DNA of 64,000 nucleotides from Parachryseolinea silvisoli (GTDB lineage Bacteria; Bacteroidota; Bacteroidia; Cytophagales; Cyclobacteriaceae): assembly GCF_021190955.1 (NCBI RefSeq), contig NZ_JAIOAO010000003.1:558001-622000 (forward strand). Reading direction: 5' to 3'. The notes below the pieces were generated by a model. It was not told the origin of the DNA. It ran no database searches and was given only the letters and a program-made list of their open reading frames with translations. This document shows positions 9,701 to 18,779 of this stretch, in pieces; within the stretch, counting starts at the first letter, position 1, and the number at the start of each line of letters is the position of its first letter. Made by a program: the position numbers and the translations under genes.

Positions 9701-9827
9701 TATACCGAATACCCCAAACGATAAGAAGACGGAGCTGTCAAACAACACCAAGCTGCACGCGTCGCTGGTGATCGCTTTTATCGCCACTGTCTATTTGGCC
9801 ATGTTTGTAAAGATGTTGTTCCTGTAG
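9690..9827 (+). CDS. Small single-span membrane protein, 45 aa
   Basis: An ATG at 9690 opens a 45-codon frame closed by TAG at 9825-9827. It overlaps the end of the glycosyltransferase gene by 11 bases and stops 4 bases before the polymerase gene. The first ~22 residues are polar (MRNSIPNTPNDKKTEL). Residues ~24-44 form one hydrophobic helix (ASLVIAFIATVYLAMFVKML). Without this gene there would be an unusual 131-base gap in an otherwise tightly packed operon. I do not recognise a family. A small accessory subunit of the glycan assembly machinery is a guess based on position. Confidence 0.6.
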   Translation: MRNSIPNTPNDKKTELSNNTKLHASLVIAFIATVYLAMFVKMLFL

Positions 9828-9831
9828 GCGT

Positions 9832-11310
9832 ATGTTGTTTAAGAAATCAGCCACCGTTCCTAAGAGGAAAGACGCAGGAAGCAGTCACCTGAGACCGCTG
9901 ATCGGTGCGGCCTTGCTTTCCTGTGCCGTTGCCTGGCTCATGGGGCACCTGGATTATAAGCTCAGCTGGGCTTTTGCCGCCGTGTTTGTGGGGCTGCCGT
10001 TCGTGTTCTTTGCCTTTACATTTCCGCGTTTTGGTTTGATGACGGCACTGGGCTTGTCGTACTTTATATTCTTCATCAAGCGCCTGGTTTACAATTATGA
10101 GCTGCCGGTGGGATTGGTGGTGGAGGTGTTGCTGATTACGTCGGCGGTGGGTGTGCTGGTGCGCTCGTTTTTGCACGACGAGATGCGCCCCGACTGGTAT
10201 AAAAACAGAATTACGGTCATGGTGGTGTTGTGGATTGCGTACCTGTTGTTGCAGGCCGTCAATCCGAACATGACCTCCATGAGTGGCTGGCAGCTGGCGT
10301 TTCGGGGCATCATCAGCTTTATTGCCACGTATTACATCAGTTTTTACGCTTTCAGCTCGCTGAAGTTTGTGCGTGACTTTACCTGGTTGTGGGTGGGGCT
10401 TGCGGCCTTTGCGGCCGCCTATGGTATATACCAGGAAGTGGCCGGCCTGCCGCCGTGGGACTTAAAGTGGGTGACAAGCTCGCCGACGCTGTTTGCATTG
10501 AACTTTATTCAAGGCAAGTTCCGGAAGTTCTCGATTCTGGGAAACGTGAGCGCGCAGGGTATCTTTATGGCCTATGCCGCGATTTTCTGCCTGATCATGA
10601 TGATGGGGCCGTTCAAGGCCAAGATCCGGATATACATGGCGATCTCCGCCGTGCTGATGTTACTGGCCATGGCCTTTTCGGGAACCCGTACCGCCTACGC
10701 GCAGGTGCCCGCGGGCATTGCGTTATACGTGTTAATGACGATCAACAACCGGCGCACGCTGATGCTGGCCATGGGCGCGATGGCGGTGTTTATCTTTATT
10801 CTGTTTGGCCCGATCTATACGCCGCAGATCATCCGCATCCGGTCGGCATTCTTCCCAAGTGAAGATTCGTCTATGCAGGTGCGTGACAAGAACCGCAGCC
10901 GTATACAGCCTTATATCTGGACACACCCCATTGGTGGTGGTATTGGTACCAGTGGCGAGCATGGGCGTGAGCACGCGCCGAACCACGAGCTGGCAGGCTT
11001 CCCGCCGGACAGTGGCTACCTGGAAGTAGCGGTAGAGATGGGCTGGATAGGCTTATTGCTGAACATGGCCGTGAAGTTTGTCATCCTGTTTACGGGGGTG
11101 CACTTCTTCTATCGTTGTAAAGACCCGGAAGTGAAGATTCTGTATGCCGCCTATATTTGTAGTTTCTTTTCGATCACGGTGGCGCACTTTGCACAGGTGG
11201 CGACGGGGCAGCTCCCCAACGGGATGATCTACAATTGTACGTATGTGATCCTGATTAAACTTATTGAATTTGATCGGTCCGATCAATCTTCTTCCTATTT
11301 TAGCAGTTAA
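9832..11310 (+). CDS. O-antigen ligase/Wzy-like polymerase
   Basis: This 492-residue protein has about 10-12 membrane helices and, between late helices, the large periplasmic loop typical of the O-antigen ligase/Wzy_C family. The loop contains FSGTRTAYAQVPAG before it, then HPIGGGIGTSGEHG, HAPNHE and PPDSGYLEVAVEMGWIG. The conserved DSGYLEVAVEMGWIG stretch is the best evidence. Such enzymes polymerise lipid-linked repeat units or transfer glycan to an acceptor. Next to a flippase and a Wzz-type protein, a polymerase role is more likely than LPS ligation. The start was chosen at ATG 9832, four bases after the small membrane-protein gene. Confidence 0.83.
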   Translation: MLFKKSATVPKRKDAGSSHLRPLIGAALLSCAVAWLMGHLDYKLSWAFAAVFVGLPFVFFAFTFPRFGLMTALGLSYFIFFIKRLVYNYELPVGLVVEVLLITSAVGVLVRSFLHDEMRPDWYKNRITVMVVLWIAYLLLQAVNPNMTSMSGWQLAFRGIISFIATYYISFYAFSSLKFVRDFTWLWVGLAAFAAAYGIYQEVAGLPPWDLKWVTSSPTLFALNFIQGKFRKFSILGNVSAQGIFMAYAAIFCLIMMMGPFKAKIRIYMAISAVLMLLAMAFSGTRTAYAQVPAGIALYVLMTINNRRTLMLAMGAMAVFIFILFGPIYTPQIIRIRSAFFPSEDSSMQVRDKNRSRIQPYIWTHPIGGGIGTSGEHGREHAPNHELAGFPPDSGYLEVAVEMGWIGLLLNMAVKFVILFTGVHFFYRCKDPEVKILYAAYICSFFSITVAHFAQVATGQLPNGMIYNCTYVILIKLIEFDRSDQSSSYFSS

Positions 11311-11328
11311 ATTCAAAATGTTCATAGT

Positions 11329-12039
11329 ATGGTAAAACGGTTATTAATCGCGGGGATAATGATAGCACAGGCCGGTGCTTTGTGCCACGCACAAAGTACG
11401 GTGGATTATAATAAGATCATTGTTCCGGGCTCGGGAGCGAATTTGAATGCAGAAGAGCGCCTGGTACAAATTGCATGGCGCAATTATCCGGAGAACGAAG
11501 CGCTGTGGCATGAGCTTCAGGCAGCGGAAGCGGAAGTTCGTATTCAGCGCTGGTCCTGGCTGAACCAGATCTACGCTCAGGGTAACTTGAACGAGTTCAC
11601 GATCAATCCTGACAAGGCGGGTGGTACGGCCAACTTCTGGCCCCGTTACAACGTGGGTGTGAACGTACCCCTGGGCAAGTTCATCAGCATTCCCAACGAG
11701 ACCAGAAAAGCGAAAGAAGCGTACCGCATACGCGAGCTCGATATCAACAAACAGAAACTATATATCCGCCGGACCGTGCTGGGCTTGTATACCCAATACA
11801 ATTCGCTGTTGGAAATCTATAAGATCGAGAAGTCTGCCAGCGACGATGCAGACGGCGTTTTTCGCATCGACGAACAGAAGTTCAAGAATGGCGAGATCTC
11901 GCTGGAAAAATATAACAATGCGCAAGACTACCGCAATGCCAAGAAGTTGAAGGAGATCATGGCGGAGAACGACATGAAGCAAATCAAGTTTCAACTGGAA
12001 GAGCTGATCGGTATGCGTCTGGAAGAAGCCCTGAATTAA
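11329..12039 (+). CDS. Half-length TolC-like outer-membrane protein
   Basis: This 236-residue protein has a signal peptide cleaved near CHAQ (about residue 22) followed by one TolC-type unit: an alpha-helical hairpin (LWHELQAAEAEVRIQRWSW), a beta segment (PRYNVGVNVPLGKF) and a long second helix pair with a repeated NA..YRNAKKLKEIM pattern. Ordinary TolC-family proteins have two such units and over 400 residues; this has only one. It follows the polymerase gene by 18 bases in the glycan operon. It could be an oligomeric outer-membrane conduit or a periplasmic scaffold replacing Wza, which is absent from the window. That is inference. Confidence 0.72.
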   Translation: MVKRLLIAGIMIAQAGALCHAQSTVDYNKIIVPGSGANLNAEERLVQIAWRNYPENEALWHELQAAEAEVRIQRWSWLNQIYAQGNLNEFTINPDKAGGTANFWPRYNVGVNVPLGKFISIPNETRKAKEAYRIRELDINKQKLYIRRTVLGLYTQYNSLLEIYKIEKSASDDADGVFRIDEQKFKNGEISLEKYNNAQDYRNAKKLKEIMAENDMKQIKFQLEELIGMRLEEALN

Positions 12040-13574
12040 GGCTTATTACCTGGGACGGCAGAACTGTCTTTCCTGCGAAAGACGGTTCTGCCATCGACAG
12101 TTCTCACCTCATCATACTCCCGCACCAGGTGCGGTTCCAGCAGATTGTAGAACGCGTTGTTGGGTAGTTTACGACTGATTATATACCGCGGCTTTTTATC
12201 GAGTATACTGCGGATCTCGTTGACAGGATCGATACCGGACACATGCCGGAAGTGATCATCCAGAAAGAACGGCGGGTATGGGAACCGCGTCGGAATACGA
12301 GCGCCGGTTAAATAATAGATCACCGGCTGCGCTCCCGCTACAAAGATATAATCTCCCGCTTGCAGGTCTTGCTTTACCAGTGCGGCAATTTCAGCCGAAG
12401 CGTCATTCCAATAGGCATTTCCCTCTACCTTGCGAAAATAGAGTGTCATGACGGTTTCTTCGACCACTGGCAGTACCGTTGTCAGCATGACAAATAGCGT
12501 CAGGCAGGCCACGGCAATGACCCGTGATGCTTTTTGCAGGTTGCTGTAAAGCGGCGCCCAGACTACAAAAAAGATGATACAAAGGGGCGGCAGCGCTTGT
12601 AAAAAATAGTGTGCATAGAATTTTTTGGTAAGGGAGATGCTGATAACGTCCAGTAGCAGCCATGCCCAAAGCACGAGCACTGTCCACTTTTGTGCGTTTG
12701 AACGTGTACCGCGCGCGATCCAAAAGAGCGCGGCCACAGCGGAGCCCCACAGTATGAATTGGTCACGGAATTGCAGGTAGAACTTGCCGGCAGTCTTTAC
12801 GATCGAGACGTCGCCGTGGGTGCGGTGTTGAACGTTTGCGCTGAGGGTGGCCGTAATCAAGTCTTGTAAGTGCCCTTGTGCGTGGAAGTAGTAGAGTATT
12901 GCGGCGTTTGGTAACACAAAGCCCAGCAGGAGGAGGGCGCCGACGCGGAGTGTATTGCGCAGTGCTGTAGCGAGCGGTGCTATTAGAAATTGAAAGACCG
13001 CGATGCCGAATGCGATGGCCAGGAGGTCAAAGGCCACCAGGTATTTGATCTGAAAAGCAAAGCCCAGTAACACGCCGCCGGTAATTAGCAGCCATGGACG
13101 CGAGCGCCAGGTGCCCGTGGTGACATCGACACAGGCGACAATACACCACACGCCGGCGGTAACAAAGGGGATGAAAAAGATTTCGGTGTTGGCGGCCAGT
13201 CCTTGATTGACAAGCGTAAAGACAATGTACAGCAGGCCGGGTGCGTACGCAAATGTGCCACTGGCGGGGGCCAGCCGTTGACAGATGCGGTAGAGGAAAT
13301 AGGCGACAAAGGTGACGGCCAGCACGCACAGTATGCGAATGCCGAGCAGCAAGTCGCCTGCGCCGAAGATTTTGCCCAGGAGGAAACACAGGTACACGCC
13401 GGGAGGCTTCTGATCCCAGATTTCCACGTATGGAATGGAGCCATGGCTCCAGGCGTCAGCAATAAGCAAATAGAGGGTTTCATCCCAATCGATTACGGAA
13501 TAAAAGAACGAATACGCGCGAAGCAACAGGGTGACCAGCAGGAACGACAGCCAGACGAGTACGTTTTTTTTCAT
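12036..13574 (-). CDS. GT-C (GT39/ArnT-like) membrane glycosyltransferase
   Basis: This 512-residue protein on the minus strand has roughly 10-12 membrane helices. Its first periplasmic loop contains the GT-C signature acidic pair, in SVIDWDETLYLLIADAW, followed by EIWDQKPPGVYL, as in PMT/ArnT-type enzymes that use polyprenyl-phosphate sugars. The last ~110 residues form a soluble periplasmic domain (AGDYIFVAGAQPVIYYLTG). It converges on the TolC-like gene, and the two stops overlap by 4 bases. It likely transfers a sugar on the periplasmic face; sugar and acceptor are unknown. Confidence 0.78.
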   Translation of the reverse strand: MKKNVLVWLSFLLVTLLLRAYSFFYSVIDWDETLYLLIADAWSHGSIPYVEIWDQKPPGVYLCFLLGKIFGAGDLLLGIRILCVLAVTFVAYFLYRICQRLAPASGTFAYAPGLLYIVFTLVNQGLAANTEIFFIPFVTAGVWCIVACVDVTTGTWRSRPWLLITGGVLLGFAFQIKYLVAFDLLAIAFGIAVFQFLIAPLATALRNTLRVGALLLLGFVLPNAAILYYFHAQGHLQDLITATLSANVQHRTHGDVSIVKTAGKFYLQFRDQFILWGSAVAALFWIARGTRSNAQKWTVLVLWAWLLLDVISISLTKKFYAHYFLQALPPLCIIFFVVWAPLYSNLQKASRVIAVACLTLFVMLTTVLPVVEETVMTLYFRKVEGNAYWNDASAEIAALVKQDLQAGDYIFVAGAQPVIYYLTGARIPTRFPYPPFFLDDHFRHVSGIDPVNEIRSILDKKPRYIISRKLPNNAFYNLLEPHLVREYDEVRTVDGRTVFRRKDSSAVPGNKP

Positions 13575-13638
13575 TCAAATGATTAAAAGGTAAATCTATT
13601 GGTTTTACTCGTTAAAATTATACTACTATCTTGCGTAA

Positions 13639-13665
13639 TTGATTCTGTCGTGGTTTTTTAGTTTG
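13639..13665 (+). promoter_or_regulatory. Possible Bacteroidota-type promoter for the acyltransferase gene
   Basis: TTG (13639-13641), a 16-base spacer and TTAGTTTG (13658-13665) match the TTG / TAnnTTTG consensus with one mismatch. The start codon follows 20 bases later. The assignment is by consensus only. Confidence 0.35.
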
Positions 13666-13685
13666 GCTTCACTTTAATCTTGTAA

Positions 13686-14855
13686 ATGTTTTCTTTCTGG
13701 CGTACCCTCCCTGACCGTTTGTCACGTGTCACTTCCGGTGGTAAGTTCATTTCCGAAATCGACGGTTTTCGGTTTCTGGCCATTTTGCCCGTAGTGATAA
13801 ACCATGTAAGTCAGCGTGTGGAAAGGCATGCCACCGTTGCGTTCGAGCCGGCGCTCGACCAGGACCCGTTTTTCTTCTGGATGTCGCGCGGCTATGTAGG
13901 CATCTACGTGTTCTTTGTCATTAGCGGGTTCATCCTGTGTTTGCCATTTGCTTCGCATAATCTGCTTGGCACAAAGAAGGTGCGCCTGGGCGACTATTTC
14001 GTACGCCGCCTGACACGCCTCGAGCCGCCGTACATCATCGCCATGACCATCTTTTTCATCGTGCTGCTCCTCCAGCACGTGCCGTGGGCGGACCTGTTCC
14101 CACGCTACCTTCACAGCCTGACCTACACGCACAACATCGCGTATCTGCGCTGGTCCAAAATCAACCCGGTAGCCTGGACGCTCGAAGTAGAAGTACAGTT
14201 TTACCTCATGGCCCCCTTCCTGGCCATGGCGTTTTTCAGCATACGCGACCGGTGGATCCGCCGTTGTACGCTCATCGCATTCATCATTGCCCTGGTGTGT
14301 ATACAGCAATATTTCGGATGGTGGGATTATCCCTGGTCGTTTTTTATTTTGGGACACCTGCATTATTTCATCATAGGCTTTGTACTGGCCGACATCTACC
14401 TGCTCGACTGGAAAGTAGGAAGAAGCCCCACGCTGTTACTGGACGTCATCTCCGTGCTGTGTATCCTGGGTCTCTTTGTATTTACCGACCACGATATCGC
14501 TAGTCGCCTGGCGTACCCCGTCATTTTATTCTTCCTGTTTTACGGGGCGTTCCGGTCCGTGTACGTTATTCAAGCCTTCCGCAACCGTTGGATTGTAGCC
14601 ATCGGTGGCATGTGTTATACAATTTACCTCATTCACCTGCCGATGGCAGAAGGCTTTGGGAAATTGGCCGGAAAATTCCCCGTGACAAATCACTATATCG
14701 TAAACCTTTTGGTACAGCTTCCCGTATTCCTGGTGTTGCTGTTTGCGGTAAGTGTGGTGTTTTTCCTGGCCATTGAGAAGCCCTGCATGAACAAGGACTG
14801 GCCGAAGCAGCTTAAAGAAAAAATCATGCAGCGCTACCGCCTTTTAAAATCATAG
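13686..14855 (+). CDS. Acyltransferase family 3 (OafA/YrhL-like) membrane protein
   Basis: This 389-residue protein has about 10 membrane helices. It shows the acyltransferase-3 start ISEIDGFRFLAILPVVINHV with the catalytic-site His, then YVGIYVFFVISGFILCLPF, and RRLTRLEPPYII with the conserved arginines. VAWTLEVEVQFYLMAPFLA is also characteristic. Family members O-acylate (usually O-acetylate) extracytoplasmic sugars. The EEP-family gene starts 3 bases after its stop, so the two are probably cotranscribed. Modification of the locus glycan is the likely role. Confidence 0.86.
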   Translation: MFSFWRTLPDRLSRVTSGGKFISEIDGFRFLAILPVVINHVSQRVERHATVAFEPALDQDPFFFWMSRGYVGIYVFFVISGFILCLPFASHNLLGTKKVRLGDYFVRRLTRLEPPYIIAMTIFFIVLLLQHVPWADLFPRYLHSLTYTHNIAYLRWSKINPVAWTLEVEVQFYLMAPFLAMAFFSIRDRWIRRCTLIAFIIALVCIQQYFGWWDYPWSFFILGHLHYFIIGFVLADIYLLDWKVGRSPTLLLDVISVLCILGLFVFTDHDIASRLAYPVILFFLFYGAFRSVYVIQAFRNRWIVAIGGMCYTIYLIHLPMAEGFGKLAGKFPVTNHYIVNLLVQLPVFLVLLFAVSVVFFLAIEKPCMNKDWPKQLKEKIMQRYRLLKS

Positions 14856-14858
14856 GTT

Positions 14859-15968
14859 GTGAAGTATATCAATTTCGTTGTCGCGATCATTTTTGCGTTT
14901 ATTTACTACAGCGTAAAGATCCCACCCACGGAGAAGTTCAACCTGTGGCTTTGTACGTTTGCCATACCGGTGGTGTTCGCGGTTAACATCGCGTTGTTTC
15001 TGCTGTACGCCATCCTGCGGCGGGCCTCTGCGATCTTCTATTTACTGCCGTTGCTGTTCAACCTGCAGTTCGTCACCGAAACATATGGTGTCAAGCGCCT
15101 GTACCGGTCCGAGACCACGTGCTCGCAAGATACCACAGCAGCCTTTTCGTTGCTTAGCTATAATGTGAGTGGTCTGAAAAAGCCCGAGCATGCCAACATG
15201 CATACCTTCACGATCAAGGAAGACAAGGACAGTGCCACCTACAAACTGCGCAAATGGATCCTGGAAAACGACTACGATGTGCAGTGCTACCAGGAGTTTT
15301 TTGACCACACCCACAATTCCTATTTCAAGACGATCGAGGCCATTCAGAAAAAAGGGTATTACTACTTCTTTTCCAAGAATGCCGGTGCCAACGGCGATGC
15401 CGTGGGGTTGCTCACAGTATCACGTTTTCCTATTGTAAACAAGGGGAATATTCTGGTAAGTGACAATGGGTTTAATCGTGTTATCTACACGGATATTAAA
15501 ATAGGCCCTGATACGGTACGGGTGATCAATGTACACCTGGAGTCCATGCGGATGAAAAAAGACAACCCGCTCTATACGAACAATCGCGATGCGCAAAAAC
15601 ACCGCGTGAAGGTGATCCTGCATAAATTAAAAGATGGTGTGTTCGAGCGCAGCAAACAAGTGGAAGAAGTACTGGCCGTGATCGATACGTCGTCTTACCC
15701 GGTTGTTTGTGCGGGTGACTTCAATGAGCTGCCGTATTCGTATACCTACCACTCGCTCCGTAAGAAACTGAAGAACTCGTTTGAAGAGAAGGGTAAGGGG
15801 TTTGGGTTCTCGTATAATGGCAATACACTGCAATTTCTGCGCATCGATAACCAATTCTTTTCTCCCGGCCTGGACGTGGTCGACTTTGAGACGCGCCAGG
15901 ACGTGCCTTACTCGGATCACTTTCCGCTCGCTGGCAAATACGCTCTTTGCCGGGAACAGGAGGAGTGA
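14859..15968 (+). CDS. Membrane-anchored endonuclease/exonuclease/phosphatase (EEP) family protein
   Basis: This 369-residue protein starts with GTG at 14859, three bases after the acyltransferase stop. Two or three N-terminal membrane helices cover ~5-75 (NFVVAIIFAFIYYS, LCTFAIPVVFAVNIALFLL). An EEP catalytic domain covers ~90-365. Metal-site motifs are present: SYNVSG, CYQEFF (Glu), VINVHLESMRM, CAGDFNELPYS (Asp/Asn) and the terminal YSDHFPLAG (Asp-His). Substrates of the family range from DNA to phospholipids and phosphosugars. Fusion to membrane helices inside a glycan locus hints at a lipid-linked or extracytoplasmic phosphodiester substrate, but this is not proven. The gene ends just before a strong terminator. 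Confidence 0.82.
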   Translation: MKYINFVVAIIFAFIYYSVKIPPTEKFNLWLCTFAIPVVFAVNIALFLLYAILRRASAIFYLLPLLFNLQFVTETYGVKRLYRSETTCSQDTTAAFSLLSYNVSGLKKPEHANMHTFTIKEDKDSATYKLRKWILENDYDVQCYQEFFDHTHNSYFKTIEAIQKKGYYYFFSKNAGANGDAVGLLTVSRFPIVNKGNILVSDNGFNRVIYTDIKIGPDTVRVINVHLESMRMKKDNPLYTNNRDAQKHRVKVILHKLKDGVFERSKQVEEVLAVIDTSSYPVVCAGDFNELPYSYTYHSLRKKLKNSFEEKGKGFGFSYNGNTLQFLRIDNQFFSPGLDVVDFETRQDVPYSDHFPLAGKYALCREQEE

Positions 15969-15982
15969 GAAGGCAAGTCAAT

Positions 15983-16015
15983 AAAAAACCACCGGATATC
16001 CCGGTGGTTTTTTTA
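15983..16015. terminator. Bidirectional rho-independent terminator
   Basis: A perfect 10-bp stem, AAACCACCGG (15986-15995) and CCGGTGGTTT (16001-16010), has a 5-base loop and is flanked by an A-run on the left and a T-run on the right. It can serve both the EEP gene and the converging GT-C gene. Confidence 0.85.
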
Positions 16016-16048
16016 TTGTGGACTTTTGTACACTTATTAAGTGTGGAT

Positions 16049-17737
16049 TTATTGTTCGCTTTGGTTTTCTGTAGTGCCCGGAGTAACTACTGTTGTTGCT
16101 TCTGTGGAAGTTTTTTTCCGGACGTACACCTCAATGGTAGCATTTGTCGGTCTTCTGGGCGCCAGGAATGTGTCCACACGATCGTAGTGCTCTTTCAGGC
16201 AATCTTGTACCGCATAGGGGTAGAAGTTGTTAAGCATCGCTACGTCTTCGAAGAGAACGACGTCATAATATTGCTTGCCAATGAGGTCGCAAAACAGGTT
16301 TACTTCTCTGTCAAACATGGCGACATTCCGATGGTACCAGAGGGGCCGCGGCGTTTCCAATTCATAGCCGATTTCGTGCGCCAGTGGCGTCAGCTCGGTC
16401 ATGTTGAGGACCAGCGGTTTTTCTTTGTCTTTGATCTCGGGGCGTTCCAGCAGGCGGTTAATGCCATCGATCGTAGAGACCGGCATGTATACACCTGAGA
16501 ATGCTTTCAGTCCTGATGATTTCCATTCTGACATATCTACGTCGATGGTGGTGCTGTCGGTGTTCACCATAAAGTTATGGCGCGACACGATGTTACGATC
16601 GGTTGCTTCTGCTGTGCGCGGGAATACACGGTCTACGATGCGTTGTACGTATTTGTAATACGTACCGGACCACCAGAAGAAGATCATCACCACGGTCAGC
16701 CCCAGCGGCACCAGCCGGTTTAGGTTGAACGATGCGGGAACAAGTGTAATGAGATACGCAAAGGCAAAGCTGTGGAAATAGATGTTGTTGTCGGGCGGCG
16801 TATAGCTAGTTACCTGTATGATCAGTGCCTGGACGAGGATGCCGCAGGTAAGCAGAAAGAATGTAAATGCTTTGGAGTCCTGGAAGAAGCCCTTTATGTT
16901 GCGGAAGCTATCGGTCTTCACGAAGCCTACGAGCAGGATCAGTACGAGGTAGAACTTTGCCCATTGGGACGCACCGAAGATCTCGTCGATCATGTCGTGC
17001 ATGCTGACGCGGGAGTAGTGCGGGGGTTGACCGTAATTAAACCAGTAGCCGATACCGTGTGACAGGAAGGGCAGAATAAGCGCCATGGCGGTCACGGCAA
17101 AGCCTGCGATAAAGAGGATGATAGGAGCAAACTTGCGCTGGGCAATGGCCTGGTAGCCGAGGATGGCCAACGCGAGCAACAAGGCCAGTGCGCCGCCGTC
17201 TTGCTTGGTAAAGAATGACACGAATACAAAGAAGCCGCCGAGGAATGCAAAAGCAAAGCTCCACCGACGGTTCTCAGAAAAGATACTCCTGGTGACGAAA
17301 AGCAGCCCTACCAGCTCATAGACAAAGACGGAATGGTTGTACCACGGCCAGAAGTTAAAGAACGAGTAGGAGAGGCAGAACAGCAGTACGCTGAGGAAAC
17401 GCTGGCCGCTGAGCAGATCGAACTGTTTAAGCAAGGACCGGAACGAAAAGCCCGCCACCAGGTTGATGAACACTTGCGCTTTTACAAGTGAGAACATGTA
17501 TGGGCCCAATATTTTAAAGAAGACAGCGGGAATAACCCAATAGGCGAACCCCATGGGCAGACCAAAATCTTTGTACGGCACTTGCCCGAGGTACAAGCGA
17601 TAAGCCCCTTCCCAGGAGAGGAAGATGTTCACGCGGTACGGGTACTGGAAGAAGAGGGGAAACAGGGAAAAACCCACAATTACAATGATCTCTGCAATCG
17701 AAATTTTTCGATCCGAAGGGTTCAGGAGGTTGTTCAT
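16049..17737 (-). CDS. GT-C-like polytopic membrane glycosyltransferase (putative)
   Basis: This 562-residue protein has ~11-12 predicted membrane helices over the first ~370 residues. The first loop carries FLSWEGAYRLYLGQVPYKDFGLPMG, where the Trp-Glu and the YKDFGLP stretch resemble GT-C/GT39 first loops. FTKQDGGALALLLALAIL is another typical segment. A soluble domain of ~170 residues follows (DVDMSEWKSSGLKAFSGVY), and the tail is Thr-rich. No family motif is decisive, so the glycosyltransferase call rests on topology and the loop. It is divergent from the UbiA operon across a 128-base gap. I infer it may use the polyprenyl-phosphate sugar made by those enzymes. Confidence 0.62.
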   Translation of the reverse strand: MNNLLNPSDRKISIAEIIVIVGFSLFPLFFQYPYRVNIFLSWEGAYRLYLGQVPYKDFGLPMGFAYWVIPAVFFKILGPYMFSLVKAQVFINLVAGFSFRSLLKQFDLLSGQRFLSVLLFCLSYSFFNFWPWYNHSVFVYELVGLLFVTRSIFSENRRWSFAFAFLGGFFVFVSFFTKQDGGALALLLALAILGYQAIAQRKFAPIILFIAGFAVTAMALILPFLSHGIGYWFNYGQPPHYSRVSMHDMIDEIFGASQWAKFYLVLILLVGFVKTDSFRNIKGFFQDSKAFTFFLLTCGILVQALIIQVTSYTPPDNNIYFHSFAFAYLITLVPASFNLNRLVPLGLTVVMIFFWWSGTYYKYVQRIVDRVFPRTAEATDRNIVSRHNFMVNTDSTTIDVDMSEWKSSGLKAFSGVYMPVSTIDGINRLLERPEIKDKEKPLVLNMTELTPLAHEIGYELETPRPLWYHRNVAMFDREVNLFCDLIGKQYYDVVLFEDVAMLNNFYPYAVQDCLKEHYDRVDTFLAPRRPTNATIEVYVRKKTSTEATTVVTPGTTENQSEQ

Positions 17738-17865
17738 TTGGCGGAGTGATCTGCTTTTGCGTAAGGGTTAAAATTAGTAACTAAAAAATAACTGGCAAGG
17801 AGCGGGTAAGTGTTAATCTTTGATTTTATATTGTGGGTTGAAAAAAACTGTAGAGGCTTTTAATC

Positions 17866-18762
17866 ATGAAATATCTGCGTCTTGTGCGAGCGCATCAATG
17901 GATTAAAAATTCATTTTTGTTCTTTCCACTTTTCTTTGCGGGGGACTTGTTAAACATTCCCCAGCTCTTATCGGTTGCGTATGGCTTTCTGGCCTTCAGC
18001 CTGGTAGCGTCGTCCATTTATATCCTGAACGACTACAACGACATCGAGGCCGACCGGCAACACCCGACGAAATCGAAACGTCCGCTGGCCTCGGGGGAAA
18101 TCAGTAAGACTACGGGGTTGGTCATCATGGTGATCACGCTCGCGTCGGGCTTGTTCCTGGCCTACTCCATCGACATCCGGTTTTTGTATGTGACACTTAT
18201 CTATTACGTGCTGAACCTGGGGTATTCCCTAGGGTTGAAGCACATCTCCATCCTCGACATCCTGATCGTCGCCAGTGGCTTTCTGTTGCGCACGGTGGCG
18301 GGTGGCGTGATCGCCCAGGTGCGGATTTCCGAATGGTTGATGTTGATGGTATTCCTGCTGGCGGTCTTCCTGGCGCTGGCCAAACGGCGCGACGATATTT
18401 TGCTGGCGCAGGAGTCGGGCAAGGTGATGCGGAAGGCGAGTGCCAAGTACAATATGGATTTTGTCAACGGGGGGCTTACGATGCTGATGTCGGTTATCCT
18501 GGTGTGTTACATTATGTACACGATCTCAGATGAAGTCACAGACCGGTTAAAAACGCATTATCTGTATGCTACTGCCATCTTTGTGATTGCGGGGCTGATG
18601 CGGTATATGCAGATCACCGTGGTGGAGAATAAGAGCGGCTCGCCGACCAGGATTCTGTACACCGACCGGTTCTTGCAAATCACACTGCTGGGCTGGATCG
18701 TATCCTTCTTTAGTATCATCTATCGTCATAATTTAATGTCGCTATTCGGTTTGTCTCTATAG
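17866..18762 (+). CDS. UbiA-family prenyltransferase, decaprenyl-phosphate phosphoribosyltransferase-like
   Basis: This 298-residue protein has 8-9 membrane helices and the UbiA Asp-rich motif NDYNDIEADRQHPTKSKRPL (residues ~50-70). The HPTKxxRPLASG extension closely resembles mycobacterial Rv3806c, which transfers 5-phosphoribose from PRPP to decaprenyl phosphate. A second Asp-containing region (LAKRRDD, ~165-172) is also present. The SDR gene starts 18 bases downstream and a HAD phosphatase follows, which together resemble the remaining steps toward polyprenyl-phosphoryl pentofuranose. The substrate assignment rests on motif similarity and context, not on proof. Confidence 0.82.
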   Translation: MKYLRLVRAHQWIKNSFLFFPLFFAGDLLNIPQLLSVAYGFLAFSLVASSIYILNDYNDIEADRQHPTKSKRPLASGEISKTTGLVIMVITLASGLFLAYSIDIRFLYVTLIYYVLNLGYSLGLKHISILDILIVASGFLLRTVAGGVIAQVRISEWLMLMVFLLAVFLALAKRRDDILLAQESGKVMRKASAKYNMDFVNGGLTMLMSVILVCYIMYTISDEVTDRLKTHYLYATAIFVIAGLMRYMQITVVENKSGSPTRILYTDRFLQITLLGWIVSFFSIIYRHNLMSLFGLSL

Positions 18763-18779
18763 GACGATCGGAAACCACT

